Shown: in pieces, positions 34,649 to 42,880 of the stretch
Layout of the letters: every line of letters starts with the position of its first letter
Position numbering within the stretch: the first letter of the stretch is position 1
NCBI GenBank assembly: GCA_947629565.1
Contig: CANREG010000012.1
Location: 1-57,161, forward strand
DNA: 57,161 bases
Direction of reading: 5' to 3'
DNA from: an uncultured Lachnospiraceae bacterium
GTDB lineage: Bacteria; Bacillota; Clostridia; Lachnospirales; Lachnospiraceae
Program-made: the position numbers and the translations under genes
The notes under the pieces: model-generated
What the model saw: the letters and a program-made list of their open reading frames with translations, nothing else
The model's database searches: none
Told to the model about the DNA's origin: nothing

Positions 34649-35823
34649 ATTTCGACAGCGTAATCGACAGGAGAAATACGAACTGTCTGAAATATGATTT
34701 TGCAAAAAGGCGGGGATTGCCGGAGGATGTGCTTCCGTTTTGGGTGGCGGATATGGACTTTGCGACGTCCTCCTATGTGGAGGACGCTTTGGCGGACCGG
34801 ATCAAGCATGGGATTTTTGGTTACAGCGAGGTGGGAACGGAATATTTTAACGCTGTATGCGGATGGATGGAGCGTCATCATGGATGGAAGCCGGAGGAAA
34901 AATGGCTTGTCAAAACGCCGGGTGTTGTATTTGCGCTTGCGATGGCGGTCAAGGCGTATACAGAGCCAGGGGATGCGGTGTTGCTGCAAAGCCCCGTCTA
35001 TTATCCGTTCTCGGAGGTGATTGAGGACAATGGGCGGCGGGTAGTCAGCAATACCTTATACCTTGGCGGAGACAACCGCTATCATATGGATTTTGAAGAT
35101 TTTGAGCGAAAAATCGTGGAGGAGAAGATTAAGCTCTTTTTCCTGTGCAATCCGCACAATCCGGTCGGTCGGGTATGGACAAGGGAAGAGCTTGAGACAA
35201 TCGGGGATATCTGCGTTCAGCGTCATGTGATCGTCGTGAGCGACGAGATCCATCAGGATTTTACATTTCGGGGAAAACACCATGTCTTTGCCGGTTTGAA
35301 AAAAGAATACGAGGACATTGCGCTTGTCTGCACGTCCCCGAGCAAGACATTTAATCTGGCAAGTATGCTGGTTTCCAATATTTTTATCCCAAATCCTTCG
35401 CTGCGGCGGAAATTCCGGAAAGAACTGGATGCGGCAGGGATCAGCCAGCTTAGCATTTTAGGTCTGACCGCCTGTGAAGCGGCATACAGTAAGGGGGAAG
35501 AATGGTATCAGGCGATGTACTCCTATGTGGCGGATAACATTGCGTTTACCGAACAATATATAGAAAAAAATTTTGGCGAAAAGAGCCGCAGCGTGCGCAT
35601 GACGGATCACGAGGGAACATATCTTGTCTGGCTGGATTTCCGGGGAACCGGACTTCCTGCGGAGGAGTTAGACGAACGGATCATACACAGAGCGAAACTG
35701 TGGCTTGACAGCGGAAAAATATTTGGGGAGAGCGGGAGAGGTTTCCAGAGAATCAACGTCGCCTGTCCCCGCGGTGTGCTGTCAGAGGCATTAGAACGAA
35801 TCAGAAAAGTAATACAGGAATAA
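34630..35823 (+). CDS. MalY/PatB-type C-S lyase (cystathionine beta-lyase-like)
   Basis: A 397-residue fold-type I aminotransferase-like enzyme. The PLP lysine is in CTSPSKTFNLASM; the start LDFDSVIDRRNTNCLKYD and LPFWVADMDF are typical of PatB/MalY. These enzymes cleave cystathionine or cysteine conjugates to a thiol, pyruvate and ammonia. It overlaps the preceding gene by 19 bp, with GGAAG in place, so the two are probably coupled. Confidence 0.9.
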   Translation: MPERNLDFDSVIDRRNTNCLKYDFAKRRGLPEDVLPFWVADMDFATSSYVEDALADRIKHGIFGYSEVGTEYFNAVCGWMERHHGWKPEEKWLVKTPGVVFALAMAVKAYTEPGDAVLLQSPVYYPFSEVIEDNGRRVVSNTLYLGGDNRYHMDFEDFERKIVEEKIKLFFLCNPHNPVGRVWTREELETIGDICVQRHVIVVSDEIHQDFTFRGKHHVFAGLKKEYEDIALVCTSPSKTFNLASMLVSNIFIPNPSLRRKFRKELDAAGISQLSILGLTACEAAYSKGEEWYQAMYSYVADNIAFTEQYIEKNFGEKSRSVRMTDHEGTYLVWLDFRGTGLPAEELDERIIHRAKLWLDSGKIFGESGRGFQRINVACPRGVLSEALERIRKVIQE

Positions 35824-35864
35824 GAACTAGAAAAGTAATACAAAAATAGAGAGGCAGAGATGCA

Positions 35865-37133
35865 ATGTTACATATTGAGTATGATGATGTCAAACAACAT
35901 CTTTTAGAGGGGAATTTCGGACTGGAAAAGGAGAGCCTGCGCATCCGGGAAGACGGCACGCTGTCCCATTCGCCACATCCGTTTGCGGATGATCCGCATA
36001 TTGTAAAAGATTTCTGTGAAAATCAAACGGAGATCAACACATCGGTACACGACAGCGCGAAAGCGGCGGTCGAAGAGTTAGAGTTTCACAACAGGCGTAT
36101 CTACGAAAGCCTGAAAAGCCTGCCGGAGCGGGAGTACCTCTGGCTGTTTTCTAACCCGCCGTACATTCAGAATGAAAGCGACATACCGGTTGCGGTTTTT
36201 GAGGGGATTGAGGTGTCAAAAACCGCATACCGGGAATACTTATCGGCAAAATATGGGCGGTATAAAATGACTTTTTCAGGTATCCATGTCAATTATTCCT
36301 TTTCGGAGGAGCTTTTAAAAGCGGAGTTTTCACATCAGGAGGAGAAAGATTACCAGAAATACAAAAACCGGTTCTATCTTGACCTTGCGCAGAAAGTGGC
36401 TGCATACGGCTGGCTGCTCGTAGCTGTGACCGCGGCGAGCCCGCTTTTGGACAGTTCGTTTGTGGAAAAAGGCGTTTATGATCAGGATGTTTTTACCGGA
36501 ATGGCGTCCGTCCGGTGCGGCGAGATGGGATATTGGAACGAGTTTGCGCCGATTCTTGATTATAGCGATATTTCCTCGTATGCGGAAAGCATCCGGCGAT
36601 ATGTAAACATGGGGTTGTTGAAAGCCGCTTCGGAGCTGTATTATCCGGTACGGCTAAAGCCGGCGGGAGAAAATAATCTGGATTCGCTGTGCAAAAATGG
36701 CGTCAACCACATTGAACTGCGTATGTTTGACCTAAATCCCCTTGTAGAAGCCGGTGTGGAGGAAAAGGATATCCGCTTCGCACAGCTGTTCCTGGTCTGG
36801 CTTGCCGCATCTGCGAATCAGCCGTTCTGCGAAAAGGATCAGATTCAGGCAGTGCAGAATTTTAAGAATGCCGCCCGGTATGATCTAAAGACGGTCAATA
36901 TATTGACGCCGGACGGAGAAATCTGTTCTGTGGCGCACGCCGCGGGGAATGTCATTGACAGAATGAAAGCGTTTTATGATGGATTTTCGCCGGACATAGA
37001 AGAAATCCTGCAATTTGAATATGAAAAATTTATGGATGCGGAGAACCGGTATGCGTGGAAGATCAGAAAACAATTTGGGGACGGATATGTTAAAAAGGGG
37101 TTAAGGCTTGTAAAGGAAAGGCAGGGAAAATAA
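35865..37133 (+). CDS. gshA: Stand-alone glutamate-cysteine ligase (GshA-type)
   Basis: 422 residues. NFGLEKESLRIREDG at the N-terminus and FSGIHVNYSFS, GVNHIELRMFDLNP further on match the gamma-proteobacterial GshA/GshF N-terminal family. It ligates Glu to Cys through the gamma-carboxyl with ATP. The ATP-grasp half of GshF is missing and no gshB is near, so the expected product is gamma-glutamylcysteine rather than glutathione. The substrate could also be another amino thiol. It lies 41 bp after the C-S lyase gene. Confidence 0.85.
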   Translation: MLHIEYDDVKQHLLEGNFGLEKESLRIREDGTLSHSPHPFADDPHIVKDFCENQTEINTSVHDSAKAAVEELEFHNRRIYESLKSLPEREYLWLFSNPPYIQNESDIPVAVFEGIEVSKTAYREYLSAKYGRYKMTFSGIHVNYSFSEELLKAEFSHQEEKDYQKYKNRFYLDLAQKVAAYGWLLVAVTAASPLLDSSFVEKGVYDQDVFTGMASVRCGEMGYWNEFAPILDYSDISSYAESIRRYVNMGLLKAASELYYPVRLKPAGENNLDSLCKNGVNHIELRMFDLNPLVEAGVEEKDIRFAQLFLVWLAASANQPFCEKDQIQAVQNFKNAARYDLKTVNILTPDGEICSVAHAAGNVIDRMKAFYDGFSPDIEEILQFEYEKFMDAENRYAWKIRKQFGDGYVKKGLRLVKERQGK

Positions 37134-37904
37134 ATGTGTGAATTGTTTGGCGTGACATCCAGCAGCAAACTGGAGCTAAACGAGCTCCTTTTGGAATTTT
37201 TTTCACACGGCAGGGAACATCCCAACGGGTGGGGAATGGCGTTTTTTTACGGAAATGCGGTATCATTGGAAAAGCAGCCGGAGGCTTCTCACAAAAGCCG
37301 TTATTTAAAACAGCGTTTGCAATCCAAAATAGAATCAGCTAAGATGATAGCGCACATCCGGCTTGCCACAAAGGGCGATATCAATTATGAAAATACGCAT
37401 CCCTTTGTGATGCGGGACCGCAGCGGCAGGACGTGGACACTGGCGCATAACGGGACGATTTTTGACTGCGATCTGCTGAACGCTTTTACGCACACACAGC
37501 AGGGGCAGACGGACAGCGAACGGATTTTAGCGTATATTGTCAGCCGGATGGATGCGGCGTTAGAGGAGAAAAAAGAACTGTCAGAGAGGGAGAGGTTTGC
37601 GCTGATCGAGGAGGTTTTGCGCGAGATCACGCCGGAAAACAAGGTAAATCTCCTTTTGTTTGACGGGGAATTGATGTATGTGCATACCAATTACAAAAAC
37701 AGCTTATACAGGCGCCGGAAAGGCGATGCGGTCGTAATATCGACAAGGCCGCTTGACCACTATGTATGGGAGCCTGTCCCGATGAATACGTTAGTAGCTT
37801 ATCAGGACGGCAATCAGGTGTACGAGGGTGTCCGCCATCCAAATGAATTTTTTGAGACGGAGGAAAAAATGCGTCTGTTGTTTTTGGATTTTGCAAATTT
37901 ATAA
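37134..37904 (+). CDS. Class II glutamine amidotransferase-like hydrolase (YafJ/EgtC type)
   Basis: A 256-residue Ntn hydrolase. Met removal would expose Cys2 (MCELFGV) as nucleophile; HPNGWGMAFF, IAHIRLATKG and WTLAHNGTI are conserved pieces of the glutaminase fold. No synthase domain is attached, as in YafJ and EgtC. EgtC removes a gamma-glutamyl group in ergothioneine synthesis, so next to gshA a gamma-glutamyl hydrolase role is attractive but inferred. The ATG abuts the gshA stop directly. Confidence 0.82.
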   Translation: MCELFGVTSSSKLELNELLLEFFSHGREHPNGWGMAFFYGNAVSLEKQPEASHKSRYLKQRLQSKIESAKMIAHIRLATKGDINYENTHPFVMRDRSGRTWTLAHNGTIFDCDLLNAFTHTQQGQTDSERILAYIVSRMDAALEEKKELSERERFALIEEVLREITPENKVNLLLFDGELMYVHTNYKNSLYRRRKGDAVVISTRPLDHYVWEPVPMNTLVAYQDGNQVYEGVRHPNEFFETEEKMRLLFLDFANL

Positions 37905-37937
37905 AGGGCTGTCGATTATCACATACTTTGGACGAAA

Positions 37938-37967
37938 AAAAGAAGCAGGCGTGTTGCCTGCTTCTTT
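37938..37967. terminator. Bidirectional terminator between convergent genes
   Basis: AAAGAAGCAGGC pairs with GCCTGCTTCTTT around GTGTT. A tracts on the left and T tracts on the right let it serve both the sulfur operon and the minus-strand gene whose stop lies within it. Confidence 0.85.
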
Positions 37968-38214
37968 ATAAAATATGGTTGAAGCTACTGACAATTCCAA
38001 CGACTGGTTTTGCATCCTTGCCATAACAGCCGGGGTCATTTAAGATTAATATATCATCTGGGGTTTCACAGGCCGTCTGGAAAAGGGACTCAAAGTTTCT
38101 TGGTTTTCTGGTTCTTTTTCCTGTGTCTTGTCTGCGGTTACGATGATCATATTTTTGTATTGCTAATACGGCGAACACCGGATTAACAATCTGTGTATTT
38201 GATTGAGCATTCAT
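37966..38214 (-). CDS. Unrecognised 82-residue protein with sigma-D type promoter
   Basis: An 82-residue soluble, basic-centred protein I do not recognise. It has no signal peptide or membrane helix. It is real on regulatory grounds: AAGGAGGAG sits ahead of the ATG, a sigma-28/sigma-D promoter lies about 50 bp upstream, and a terminator follows. Sigma-D control suggests a motility or chemotaxis role, an inference from the promoter alone. Confidence 0.72.
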   Translation of the reverse strand: MNAQSNTQIVNPVFAVLAIQKYDHRNRRQDTGKRTRKPRNFESLFQTACETPDDILILNDPGCYGKDAKPVVGIVSSFNHIL

Positions 38215-38265
38215 GGTAATCTCCTCCTTGAAATTACGTTAGAATGCCATTAGCTTCTATTATAT

Positions 38266-38292
38266 ATATCGGATAAAATACAGAATATTTTA
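38266..38292 (-). promoter_or_regulatory. Sigma-D (sigma-28) promoter
   Basis: On the minus strand TAAA, a 15-nt spacer and TCCGATAT. The Bacillus/clostridial sigma-D consensus is TAAA-N15-GCCGATAT, so one base differs. Confidence 0.7.
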
Positions 38293-38410
38293 GGATTTTG
38301 AGCGAAATTATCAGAAAATTTGAATGCAATTATAATACGGACGCCATATCATCAAAAAACAAAACCGGTAGCGATAATGGATGATTACACCCGGTGCCGG
38401 TCCAATAAAT

Positions 38411-38467
38411 AACTGCCGCTGTCAACCGGTACCAACATAAATGTAAGTACCCGGTGCAGCGGCAGTT
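38411..38467 (-). terminator. Long hairpin downstream of the minus-strand 205-residue gene
   Basis: AACTGCCGCTG pairs with CAGCGGCAGTT, with an inner ACCGGTAC/GTACCCGGT arm with one bulge. It lies 18 bp beyond the stop of the gene at 38486. A weaker CCGGT dyad at 38363-38400 lies next to it. Confidence 0.65.
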
Positions 38468-38485
38468 CTGCTGTTCTAATCTTGC

Positions 38486-39103
38486 TTATGCCTCTGTCTT
38501 AATCTCTGCTTTCCAGTCGTCAATGCCCTTCATTACAGCGTCATATGTCTTCTGGGAAATCTCCGGGAGCTCGTCGCCCCAAAGCTTAGCTGCGGCTTCA
38601 AAGCCCTGCTTGATTGCGTCTCTCATCTGCTCCGCTTTCTCCGCATTGCCGCCGGTAATCGCCTTTGCAAAGTCTAAGATACGCTCTGAGGTCTGCTTAA
38701 CGCCCCAGTATCCGTCTTCGGAAATATCTTCAGCAGCCTGCTTTGCGGTTGCCTCGTCTACCTCAATGGTGCCGTCTAAGATACCCTGTCTGAACTGATC
38801 CCAGATGCTTGCATTCTTAGATGCCGTTCCCTGCTTGGAAATCAACTGCTCTACAATGCCCTTAAGCTGGGATAATCTTGCATCTGCATCAGCCTTCAGT
38901 TTAGCAATGAGATCACTGTCAACCTTGCTGCTCTGTTTTGTGGATTCTGCGGCTTCTGTATTCTGGGAAGGCTCATAAACAACGCCAACATCTTCTGCGG
39001 TCTCTGCTGCATTTGCCTTCACATCCGTGTTCTGACTATTGCCTTGAATCTTGGAAATCAAATCACTGGTATAAGTGTTACTTCCTACGCTACCTACTGC
39101 CAT
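38486..39103 (-). CDS. Conserved clostridial protein of unknown function, sigma-D regulated
   Basis: 205 residues, soluble, with a disordered Asn/Thr/Glu-rich N-terminus and a helical C-terminal domain containing EDISEDGYWGVKQTSERI and GDELPEISQKTYDAVM. I recall related proteins in several flagellated Lachnospiraceae, always without a function. CCAAGGAGGGT is an excellent ribosome site, and a sigma-28 promoter lies at 39163-39190, so it probably belongs to the motility regulon. No flagellar gene lies in the window. Confidence 0.8.
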   Translation of the reverse strand: MAVGSVGSNTYTSDLISKIQGNSQNTDVKANAAETAEDVGVVYEPSQNTEAAESTKQSSKVDSDLIAKLKADADARLSQLKGIVEQLISKQGTASKNASIWDQFRQGILDGTIEVDEATAKQAAEDISEDGYWGVKQTSERILDFAKAITGGNAEKAEQMRDAIKQGFEAAAKLWGDELPEISQKTYDAVMKGIDDWKAEIKTEA

Positions 39104-39162
39104 AATCGTACCCTCCTTGGTTCAAAATAAATAAAAAAGTCTAATAAGCTCTTTCTAATATG

Positions 39163-39190
39163 CTATCGGCATATATGATTATTAAGTTTA
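39163..39190 (-). promoter_or_regulatory. Sigma-D (sigma-28) promoter
   Basis: On the minus strand TAAA, a 16-nt spacer and GCCGATAG, one base from the sigma-D -10 consensus GCCGATAT. It gives a leader of about 50 nt. Confidence 0.72.
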
Positions 39191-39494
39191 TACCATAAGG
39201 AAAATTTATGCAATAAAATTTTAACAGTCAGGAATTATTTTTTATAGACTATTAAAAATTTTGATGATATCATAATGATACGAGTATAAGAAAGGAAAAG
39301 TTTTACAATGGAATTACTGCATTTCCTTATCTTTGAATAAAAGAGGTTGGGAAGATTGAATATTTATGAAATAATGTTTTACGGAGATTCTCCGAAAAAA
39401 ACCCCATTTATATGTAAAATGAAAGAAGAGGAAGAATATAGTAATTCTTAGCTAACTAAAGAGTGTTTTGTAACAGATTAGAGGGGAAACAAAT
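39191..39494. other. Left edge of the AT-rich accessory region
   Basis: Base composition drops sharply here. A 31-codon TTG-started frame at 39356-39451 follows AGAGGTTGGGAAG and may be a gene remnant. Its leader (TTGAATAAAAGAGGTTGG) resembles the one before the gene at 41263. The first copy of the 65-bp direct repeat begins at 39446. Confidence 0.45.
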
Positions 39495-39510
39495 ATGGAG
39501 TGGGAAAAAT
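39446..39510 (+). repeat. 65-bp direct repeat, copy 1
   Basis: It matches 42601-42665 with one mismatch, at 39502. It contains the leader, ribosome site (AGAGGGGAAAC) and first codons of the gene at 39495. Confidence 0.9.
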
Positions 39511-40613
39511 TTAATTGTTGTCAGAAAGAATCACAATTCAAAAAGATAAACAATGGGTACCAGTGTGTATATTGTGGAAAAATTTTTTTAAGTGAATCAG
39601 TGGAGTATAGAGGGAAAAGTTTTTCGTTTGACAAATTAAAATATCAGGCTAAATTTAGAGGGGATAAGGCAGATTATTTAAATAGTGAAGATAAGCATAT
39701 TTTAGCAGCTATACATCCGGGCATAGTTGATATTATGTATATGGACAATGCACATAATATTTTAGACAAGAAAAGTGTCAAGGTTAAAAAAAGTGTAAAC
39801 GAGGTTAGGATTAATTATAATTATACTTTTCTTACTATTACTGACAGGGGTGTGATAGATGTTTACAGTATGGAAACGGGGCAGTCAATAGCACAGTATA
39901 AAACAGGGAGACAATGCAACTGTTTTAAATTAAATATATTACCGTTTGGTAAACAAGGAAATTGGCTATATATTGATACAGAAAAAATTGTTTGTTTTTC
40001 AAATGATTTTAGAGAAAGTAATACAGTCTTGTTATTTACAGATTTATTTAATAATGGAGCATTTTCAATAAGCAGAGCAATGAATTTTGCAGAACATAAT
40101 TCAGAATATGATAGTTTTGCGTTTCATGTTTTATACTGGGATCAGATTGAGGGCAAAGACTGGTTAAAGGGGGCAAGCATTATTCTTGATTGTGAGAAGG
40201 GTGTTTTTAATGTTAAAAAAATTTTTTATGATGCAGGGTATAATATGACATATGACTTCAAAAAGCAAAAATATTTTGGAACATATAATGATGATATGGT
40301 ATGCATAAATGAAAGTGGAGAAATAAAAAAAATCCAAAAGCTGCCGATTATTAGAAAATATTCAGATGGAGGCGGAATTTTTCATCTTGAGGAATTTATT
40401 GGTTTTCCTGAAAAGGTATATTATATAACAGATACTAAGATTGCCTTAATTTATACATTTTCAATTGTTATTTTAGATACTAAAAAACAGAAAATAATAG
40501 TTTCATATCATACAAATACAAAGCCTATTTTATCGTTTTTGATTATTGATTCAGAAACAATTTGTTTTTCTGCTGGTATAAATACATATATTGTAGATTT
40601 GGACAATTTGTGA
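39495..40613 (+). CDS. Orphan protein with N-terminal zinc-ribbon-like motif and beta-propeller-like body
   Basis: 372 residues, not assigned to a family. Residues 8-28 contain CC and CVYC pairs like a zinc ribbon. The rest is a series of beta-strand blades (LTITDRGVIDVYSMETG, IALIYTFSIVILDTK) resembling a WD-like propeller. It shares its leader with a broken copy 3.1 kb downstream. The AT-rich context beside other immunity-like genes suggests a toxin-immunity or accessory role. Confidence 0.65.
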   Translation: MEWEKFNCCQKESQFKKINNGYQCVYCGKIFLSESVEYRGKSFSFDKLKYQAKFRGDKADYLNSEDKHILAAIHPGIVDIMYMDNAHNILDKKSVKVKKSVNEVRINYNYTFLTITDRGVIDVYSMETGQSIAQYKTGRQCNCFKLNILPFGKQGNWLYIDTEKIVCFSNDFRESNTVLLFTDLFNNGAFSISRAMNFAEHNSEYDSFAFHVLYWDQIEGKDWLKGASIILDCEKGVFNVKKIFYDAGYNMTYDFKKQKYFGTYNDDMVCINESGEIKKIQKLPIIRKYSDGGGIFHLEEFIGFPEKVYYITDTKIALIYTFSIVILDTKKQKIIVSYHTNTKPILSFLIIDSETICFSAGINTYIVDLDNL

Positions 40614-40675
40614 ATGTTACGGCAGTATTAAAGAACCAATTTGATAAAAACCAAGGCAATAAAAGGAGGAATATT

Positions 40676-41110
40676 ATGCTATGGAATGAAATTATTACAC
40701 AGGAGGATGTGAAAAATTTTAATGAGATAATTGGGAATTTTCATGACTCTTGTTTAAAGGAAATGTGCTTCTCTTCAGGAGGATATGTATCTACTGATTT
40801 GAAAATGAATGTTTTAAGTAATCCAATTGCAAGATTTCTCTTTCAGAGGCAATCAAAAAATCCTTCATCTATAGAAGTTGAATTTAGCAATATTATTCAA
40901 ATAAATATTAAGCCTGTACCAGAGAATGATGGTGTTGATATTATTAATACACATTTATATTTAGAAGATAAGATTTTTTTTTGGAGTGAAAAAGATTATC
41001 AATTTTGGGAGGAAGGTAAAGAAAAATGTACTTGGATAGCATCGAAGGTTGTTAAATGGAGGGAGAGGGATGACTTATTAGGTGAAGAAAATGTATATAT
41101 GACGGATTAG
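40676..41110 (+). CDS. Small immunity-like protein
   Basis: 144 residues, soluble, not recognised with certainty. The opening (NEIIGNFHDSCLKEM) followed by beta strands and acidic, aromatic C-terminal segments resembles proteins found as immunity genes in polymorphic-toxin arrays. AAAAGGAGGA fixes ATG 40676; a longer in-frame reading overlapping the previous gene lacks a ribosome site. Confidence 0.6.
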   Translation: MLWNEIITQEDVKNFNEIIGNFHDSCLKEMCFSSGGYVSTDLKMNVLSNPIARFLFQRQSKNPSSIEVEFSNIIQINIKPVPENDGVDIINTHLYLEDKIFFWSEKDYQFWEEGKEKCTWIASKVVKWRERDDLLGEENVYMTD

Positions 41111-41262
41111 AATGTTATTTGGTGTAAAATTAGTTAATGCAGAAATGAAAATTCTGGATAGCGGAAGTAAATTGGACATTCATTTATAGCAGTATGACTT
41201 AATTATGTATTATTTCTATAAATATAATGAATTTCCAACATTGAATAAGAGAGGTTGGTAAT

Positions 41263-41667
41263 ATGGAGTTAAATGTTAATTCACCGCAGTATTATTCAGA
41301 TAAATTTGGTATAGATGATGAAATTTATCGGTTATGTCAAGAAATTTACCAATATTTTAAGGATAAAAGTTATAGTGAATATATTAATATAATTGGAATT
41401 ATACCAATAGTTGCACCGAAAGAGATGTTAGACAGAGGTTTATGCAAAAATGGAAAACATTGTGAACTGAAATATGGTTTCGCTAGCATTAGAAAAAGTA
41501 TTGATTTTGAAAAGTATGTTTTAGGTGATATTGAAAAGAAAAAAGAGTTGATTGCTAAATGTATTTTAGATGCGGTTAAATCAATTAAAATGAAAGGGAA
41601 AATTGATTTTGAAAGCTTTGAAAAGGATTTCTTGGTATTTTGTAAAAATAATAATATTAGTTTTTAA
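41263..41667 (+). CDS. Small orphan protein, possibly immunity
   Basis: 134 residues, soluble, alpha-helical at both ends. It has two close cysteines (GLCKNGKHCELKYGF) in the middle. I do not recognise the family. GAGAGGTTGG precedes the ATG. It fits the neighbouring set of single-copy orphan genes typical of immunity islands, without direct evidence. Confidence 0.55.
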   Translation: MELNVNSPQYYSDKFGIDDEIYRLCQEIYQYFKDKSYSEYINIIGIIPIVAPKEMLDRGLCKNGKHCELKYGFASIRKSIDFEKYVLGDIEKKKELIAKCILDAVKSIKMKGKIDFESFEKDFLVFCKNNNISF

Positions 41668-41764
41668 AATATAATCAATATTCTTAAAATGATTTTTCAA
41701 ATGAAAATGTATGGTATAATACTTTTGTGATTATATAAAATCTTATTAGGAGGGAATATAATGA

Positions 41765-42589
41765 ATGGGAGCATGGGGAACCGGAATTTATCAAAATGAT
41801 ATGGGAATAGAGGTGAAGGATGATTATAAAAACAAGTTAAGAGCAGGGAAAACGGATGAAGTCGCTTATGCAGAAATAATGCAAGAATATAGAGCTATAA
41901 TAGCAGATGAAGATGATAAAACGGATGTAATACTTGCTCTTGCTGATACGATGTGGAATTTAGGGCGCTTGAAGGCGGAGGTAAAGGAAAAAGCGCTATC
42001 TTTGATTGAAGAAGAGTGTGTGGAGGAAAAATGGGATTCTCAAAAGGATATTATTCGAAGAAAAAAAGTATTAGAAACATTAAAGAAAAAACTGTTATCA
42101 GAAATGGGAGAAAAAAAGAAAATATCCATACATAAACCCTATGTTACTTCATGGAATCCTGGTGATATATATACAATGGAGATTGTAGCTCCGCCAGAAA
42201 CAGTGGCAGAATATAAAGGGTGGTACATTGTTATATATGTGAAAGAGATTAAAGGATTTGATTTTGTGGTTCCGGGAGTTGACGATATTTGCCCGTCAGT
42301 ATATATTATGTTGTCACCCAAAGAAGTTAAATCTATGGAAGATATTACAGGTTTAAATTGCTGTTGCTCAGTGAGGGATGCACAAACAAGAAAAAAAAGA
42401 TATCAATATACAATAGCAGAAACCTCCGACAGAAGAAAACCGAAAAACCTGAATTATTTAGGAAGATGTGATTGTTTTAAATATCCGGTTGATGAAGAAG
42501 AATATGATGAGATGGGAAGCTTAATTATGTGGAATGACTTCGTTGAGGATAGTATAGAAGGGTATAAATTATCCATGCGTACCTGGTAA
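41765..42589 (+). CDS. DUF4259-like protein
   Basis: 274 residues. The start MGAWGTGIYQNDMGIEVKDD is the hallmark of the DUF4259-like family (MGAWG.G.FENDxA), found in immunity and accessory loci. A helical middle is followed by a C-terminal domain with LNYLGRCDCF. A degenerate second copy of that C-terminus lies at 43550. AGGAGGG at 41748 and a TATAAT at 41715 support independent expression. Confidence 0.7.
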   Translation: MGAWGTGIYQNDMGIEVKDDYKNKLRAGKTDEVAYAEIMQEYRAIIADEDDKTDVILALADTMWNLGRLKAEVKEKALSLIEEECVEEKWDSQKDIIRRKKVLETLKKKLLSEMGEKKKISIHKPYVTSWNPGDIYTMEIVAPPETVAEYKGWYIVIYVKEIKGFDFVVPGVDDICPSVYIMLSPKEVKSMEDITGLNCCCSVRDAQTRKKRYQYTIAETSDRRKPKNLNYLGRCDCFKYPVDEEEYDEMGSLIMWNDFVEDSIEGYKLSMRTW

Positions 42590-42600
42590 AAAGTCACTCA

Positions 42601-42665
42601 TCTTAGCTAACTAAAGAGTGTTTTGTAACAGATTAGAGGGGAAACAAATATGGAGTAGGAAAAAT
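42601..42665 (+). repeat. 65-bp direct repeat, copy 2, truncated gene start
   Basis: It repeats 39446-39510. The base change at 42657 turns the third codon into TAG, so the copied start reads ATG-GAG-TAG and nothing of the gene body follows. Confidence 0.9.
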
Positions 42666-42701
42666 AGATACTATTCCAGAGGTTATAAATAGGGGATGAT
42701 T

Positions 42702-42821
42702 ATGAGGATACTATATAATTATATATTTGATGTGACAAAAATTGTAAAGCGCAACGAAATGCTATTGTATGTACAGGAATTTATACGGAAGAATAGTCTG
42801 GAGTACAAAGATGTTGTTTGA
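42702..42821 (+). CDS. Possible 39-residue orphan frame
   Basis: A short frame behind AGGGGATG that encodes a basic helical peptide. It may be a real small protein or a decayed gene end; nothing else supports it. Confidence 0.25.
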   Translation: MRILYNYIFDVTKIVKRNEMLLYVQEFIRKNSLEYKDVV

Positions 42822-42880
42822 TATAATTATTATACGAGATGAGATATGGTGTGTGCGTAGATGCAGAATGGAGTTTGAAG

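Noticed and set aside
35865..37133. Complete glutathione synthesis (GshF)
   Set aside because: The protein stops after the ligase domain and no ATP-grasp synthetase is nearby.
41112..41189. 25-codon open frame between small orphan genes
   Set aside because: No ribosome site of its own and too short to judge; it overlaps nothing recognisable.
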